Positions 13,156-15,073 of a stretch of 15,073 nt of DNA are shown here, one piece after another; positions within the stretch are counted from its first letter, which is position 1, and each line of letters starts with the position of its first letter. The notes beneath the pieces were generated by a model. The model saw only the letters and a program-made list of their open reading frames with translations. It had not been told where the DNA came from and ran no database searches. The position numbers and the translations under genes are program-made. Source of the DNA: Rikenellaceae bacterium (GTDB lineage: Bacteria; Bacteroidota; Bacteroidia; Bacteroidales; UBA932); the NCBI GenBank assembly GCA_003513895.1, contig DOSU01000086.1, forward strand, positions 276 through 15,348, in the 5' to 3' direction.

Positions 13156-13833
13156 TTAATCTTTGGAACTCCCTGCCACAACGAGTACAATTTCTCCCTT
13201 TGGCTCGTGTTTAGTGTACCATTCTGCCAATTCTGTTACTGTACCTCTCCTGTTTTCTTCATGGATTTTTGTTAGCTCACGGGCGACTGATGCTTCTCTT
13301 TCTGCTCCAAAAAATTCTGCTAGTTGCAAAAGAGTTTTTACAAGCCTGTATGGCGATTCGTAAAATATTATTGTTCTGGGCTCCGAACTTAGTTCCCTCA
13401 ATTTTGTTTGCCTGCCTTTTTTTAATGGCAGAAATCCTTCAAAACAAAAACGGTCCATGGGAAATGCAGAATTTACAAGAGCGGGAACAAATGCAGTAGC
13501 TCCTGGAAGTGTTTCTACTTCAATTCCCCTGTCCCTGCAAGCCCTTGTAAGAAGAAATCCCGGATCAGATATTCCGGGAGTTCCGGCATCTGAAATAAGG
13601 GCAATATTTAAACCCAATTCAATCCTGTTTGCAACTCCCTCGACACTTCTGTGCTCGTTAAACTTGTGGTGGGATTCCATTCTGGTTTTGATGTCGTACC
13701 TTTTAAGCAGAACCGAACTTGTTCTTGTGTCTTCGGCAAGTATAATATCAACCTCTCCAAGAATTCGTACGGCCCTGTAAGTAATATCTTCCAGGTTACC
13801 AATTGGAGTGGGTATAATATACAACTTAGACAT
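13156..13833 (-). CDS. rsmI: 16S rRNA (cytidine-1402-2'-O)-methyltransferase
   Basis: RsmI transfers a methyl group from S-adenosylmethionine to the 2'-OH of C1402 in the decoding centre of 16S rRNA. The 225-residue protein shows the tetrapyrrole-methylase fold motifs typical of RsmI: PTPIGNLEDITYRA (8-21), AEDTR (33-37), SHHKFNEH (54-61), the glycine-rich ISDAGTPGISDPG (80-92), LPGATAF near residue 120, and YESPYRL later. It is shorter than the E. coli enzyme (286) and lacks that protein's C-terminal extension. Its ATG overlaps the stop of the upstream coiled-coil gene by 8 bases (13826-13833), so the two are translationally coupled. Confidence 0.95.
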   Translation of the reverse strand: MSKLYIIPTPIGNLEDITYRAVRILGEVDIILAEDTRTSSVLLKRYDIKTRMESHHKFNEHRSVEGVANRIELGLNIALISDAGTPGISDPGFLLTRACRDRGIEVETLPGATAFVPALVNSAFPMDRFCFEGFLPLKKGRQTKLRELSSEPRTIIFYESPYRLVKTLLQLAEFFGAEREASVARELTKIHEENRRGTVTELAEWYTKHEPKGEIVLVVAGSSKD

Positions 13834-14518
13834 CGTATCTTCTTCTCATAATCATAAAGAACCTGTAAACTCCGTTTGAATCTTCCTCCCATTCCGGAAA
13901 AGCGCCTCTGATATAGTCTACCGCCTCTTCAAGAGTTACCATTTCGTTTAGCCTCTCTATGCTGAGTCTGTACTGCTCTTCGTCGTTGTTGAAAAGTTCC
14001 TTTATGAAAAACAGCTTGTCGTTGAGAGTTATTGCGCTGCGGATATCAGACACTTTTGTACCCGGTAAATCTGTTTTCCATGAGTGAAGAGTATTTCTTG
14101 CAGCATCAAGAATTGGAACTTTGTCGTTGAACAGTTCAATCTCTTCTCCTTCGTCGTTGTCAAACATCTCCTGAGGTTCTTCATTTAGAACAGCCTTTTG
14201 GGGAGAATGGGATATACTTGGTATAAAAGATTTTGAAACATTCAGCTGTACATCCGCAAATGCTCTTTTTAATTCGGCAAGTGAATTATTCAGTTTTTTG
14301 ATCTCTTCGTCCCTGGCAAGAAGAACTGAATCAATTGAAGCCGGTTTATCCTGACTTGCCTTGATTGTATTGAGCTTTGCCCTTATTGTTTCGATTGAAA
14401 TGAATATTTCTTCCCATTTAAGAGGTGAGAGAGGGGTTGAACTTTCCAGTTGGTCAATGTCTTGTATTAATCCGGAAATAATTATCTTAATTTCGGCAAC
14501 TTTATTATTATTTAGCAT
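13826..14518 (-). CDS. Conserved protein of unknown function with coiled coil
   Basis: A 230-residue protein I recognise only as a conserved Bacteroidota hypothetical. Residues 1-55 are predicted helical. A short coiled coil runs through about 66-92 (DEEIKKLNNSLAELKRAF), and 95-130 is an acidic, disordered linker. The conserved C-terminal domain starts near 157 with VSDIRSAITLNDKLFFIKEL, then NNDEEQYRLSIERLN, and ends in a basic patch RRR before the last three residues. There is no signal peptide or membrane segment, so it is cytoplasmic. It is the first gene of the unit with rsmI (8-base overlap) and the helix-hairpin-helix protein, and it is divergent from tdk. A ribosome- or DNA-associated role would be a guess from context only. 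Confidence 0.8.
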   Translation of the reverse strand: MLNNNKVAEIKIIISGLIQDIDQLESSTPLSPLKWEEIFISIETIRAKLNTIKASQDKPASIDSVLLARDEEIKKLNNSLAELKRAFADVQLNVSKSFIPSISHSPQKAVLNEEPQEMFDNDEGEEIELFNDKVPILDAARNTLHSWKTDLPGTKVSDIRSAITLNDKLFFIKELFNNDEEQYRLSIERLNEMVTLEEAVDYIRGAFPEWEEDSNGVYRFFMIMRRRYDV

Positions 14519-14528
14519 TCGAACTTTT

Positions 14529-14536
14529 TATCTTTG
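14529..14536 (+). promoter_or_regulatory. -7 element of the tdk promoter
   Basis: TATCTTTG matches TAnnTTTG exactly and lies 22 bases before the tdk ATG at 14559. No good TTTG is seen 19-21 bases upstream. It forms the left half of the inverted repeat described in the findings. Confidence 0.5.
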
Positions 14537-14544
14537 TATAGATA

Positions 14545-14578
14545 CAAAAGTAAACAAAATGTTTTTAGAAAGCGCAAA
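14545..14578 (-). promoter_or_regulatory. Promoter of the coiled-coil/rsmI/helix-hairpin-helix unit
   Basis: On the minus strand TTTG (14578-14575), a 22-base spacer (one longer than usual) and TACTTTTG (14552-14545, exact TAnnTTTG). The ATG at 14518 follows 26 bases later. The -33 box lies within the first codons of tdk. Confidence 0.45.
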
Positions 14579-15073
14579 AAAAGAGGGATGGATTGAAGTG
14601 ATATGCGGGTCTATGTTTAGTGGCAAGACCGAAGAACTTATCCGCAGGCTTAAAAGAGCAAAATTTGCAAATCAAAAGGTTGAGATTTTCAAGCCTATGA
14701 TAGATGTGAGATACTCTGTCACAGAAGTAGTCTCTCACGATTCCAATGCCATTCGCTCTACTCCGGTTGAATCACCTTCGAGCATATTATTGTACGCGGG
14801 AGATGTTGAAGTTGTTGGAATTGACGAGGCCCAGTTTTTCGATAAAAGTATTGTTGAGGTTTGCCAGCAACTGGCATCGGGCGGAGTAAGAGTAATTGTT
14901 GCGGGTCTAGATATGGATTATCTTGGAAATCCCTTTGGGCCAATGCCCGATTTTATGGCGGTTGCCGAATATGTTACAAAAGTCCACGCAATATGCGTGA
15001 AGTGCGGTAATCTTGCCCATCATTCACATAGAATAACAAAAAGCGACAAATTGGTCGTTCTGGGCGAAAAAGA
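14559..15073 (+). CDS. tdk: Thymidine kinase, N-terminal part (3' end outside window)
   Basis: Type II thymidine kinase phosphorylates thymidine with ATP to give dTMP in the pyrimidine salvage pathway. The first 171 codons are present and the frame is open at the right edge. The P-loop is GSMFSGKT (17-24), followed by EELIRRLKRAKFA. The Walker B/catalytic segment is GIDEAQFF with the catalytic base E90. GLDMDYLGNPFGPMP is the conserved loop before the zinc site. The first zinc pair C146-x2-C149 (CVKCG) is present; the second pair lies beyond the window. The ATG at 14559 fits the N-terminus of Bacteroidales relatives, which carry a short extension before the P-loop. It is divergent from the rsmI unit. 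Confidence 0.96.
   Translation, partial: MFLESAKKEGWIEVICGSMFSGKTEELIRRLKRAKFANQKVEIFKPMIDVRYSVTEVVSHDSNAIRSTPVESPSSILLYAGDVEVVGIDEAQFFDKSIVEVCQQLASGGVRVIVAGLDMDYLGNPFGPMPDFMAVAEYVTKVHAICVKCGNLAHHSHRITKSDKLVVLGEK

Noticed and set aside
1..15073. tRNA, rRNA, insertion sequence, integrase, attachment site or prophage traces
   Set aside because: I looked for cloverleaf-like segments, terminal repeats and transposase or recombinase motifs on both strands and saw none; nearly every base is accounted for by recognised genes.

Overview
The window looks like a piece of a Bacteroidales-type (Bacteroidota) chromosome, probably from an anaerobe or microaerobe. The evidence is the AT-rich intergenic DNA, the near absence of Shine-Dalgarno sequences, several promoters with the Bacteroidota pattern TTTG / TAnnTTTG, and protein relatives typical of that group (long-form urocanate hydratase, Bacteroidales-type thymidine kinase, split 5'-nucleotidase, acyl-CoA ligase with a helical insertion). 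I cannot name the genus. Coding density is very high: no gene-free stretch exceeds about 140 bases, and I see no RNA gene, CRISPR array, insertion sequence or phage trace.

Layout. (1) 1-1927: the 3' end of hutU (histidine breakdown) overlaps tail to tail with a Blc-like lipocalin lipoprotein gene. Then comes a cysteine-rich 4Fe-4S protein that ends inside a perfect hairpin. (2) 1928-5825: a divergent thiol/redox locus. Leftwards run a lipoprotein thioredoxin, a MarR regulator, a DUF302 protein and a DoxX membrane protein. Rightwards run a second, paralogous MarR regulator and a CoA-disulfide/persulfide reductase fused to a rhodanese domain. The 138-base gap between them holds two well-formed Bacteroidota promoters and a perfect 7-1-7 palindrome that overlaps one -33 element. 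This is the most system-like part of the window. (3) 5885-8244: a lipid pair, a small PlsC-type acyltransferase and a long-chain acyl-CoA ligase carrying six 11-residue repeats inside its C-terminal domain. (4) 8250-12152, leftwards: a NatA/NatB-type ABC exporter followed by a 5'-nucleotidase split into two secreted proteins, with the C-domain gene first. (5) 12215-14518, leftwards: an unrecognised coiled-coil protein, rsmI (16S rRNA methyltransferase) and a membrane-anchored protein with three helix-hairpin-helix units. (6) 14559-end: the start of tdk (thymidine kinase), divergent from group 5 across a symmetric promoter palindrome.

How they may work together: group 2 reads as one regulated response to thiol or sulfane-sulfur stress. 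A cytoplasmic persulfide/CoA-disulfide reductase with its own rhodanese faces an envelope thioredoxin and a DoxX protein, and two small regulators share cysteines at positions 5 and 36. That function is inference; the gene families, spacing, promoters and palindrome are read from the sequence. The other groups are mostly housekeeping, with some structural oddities listed in the findings.
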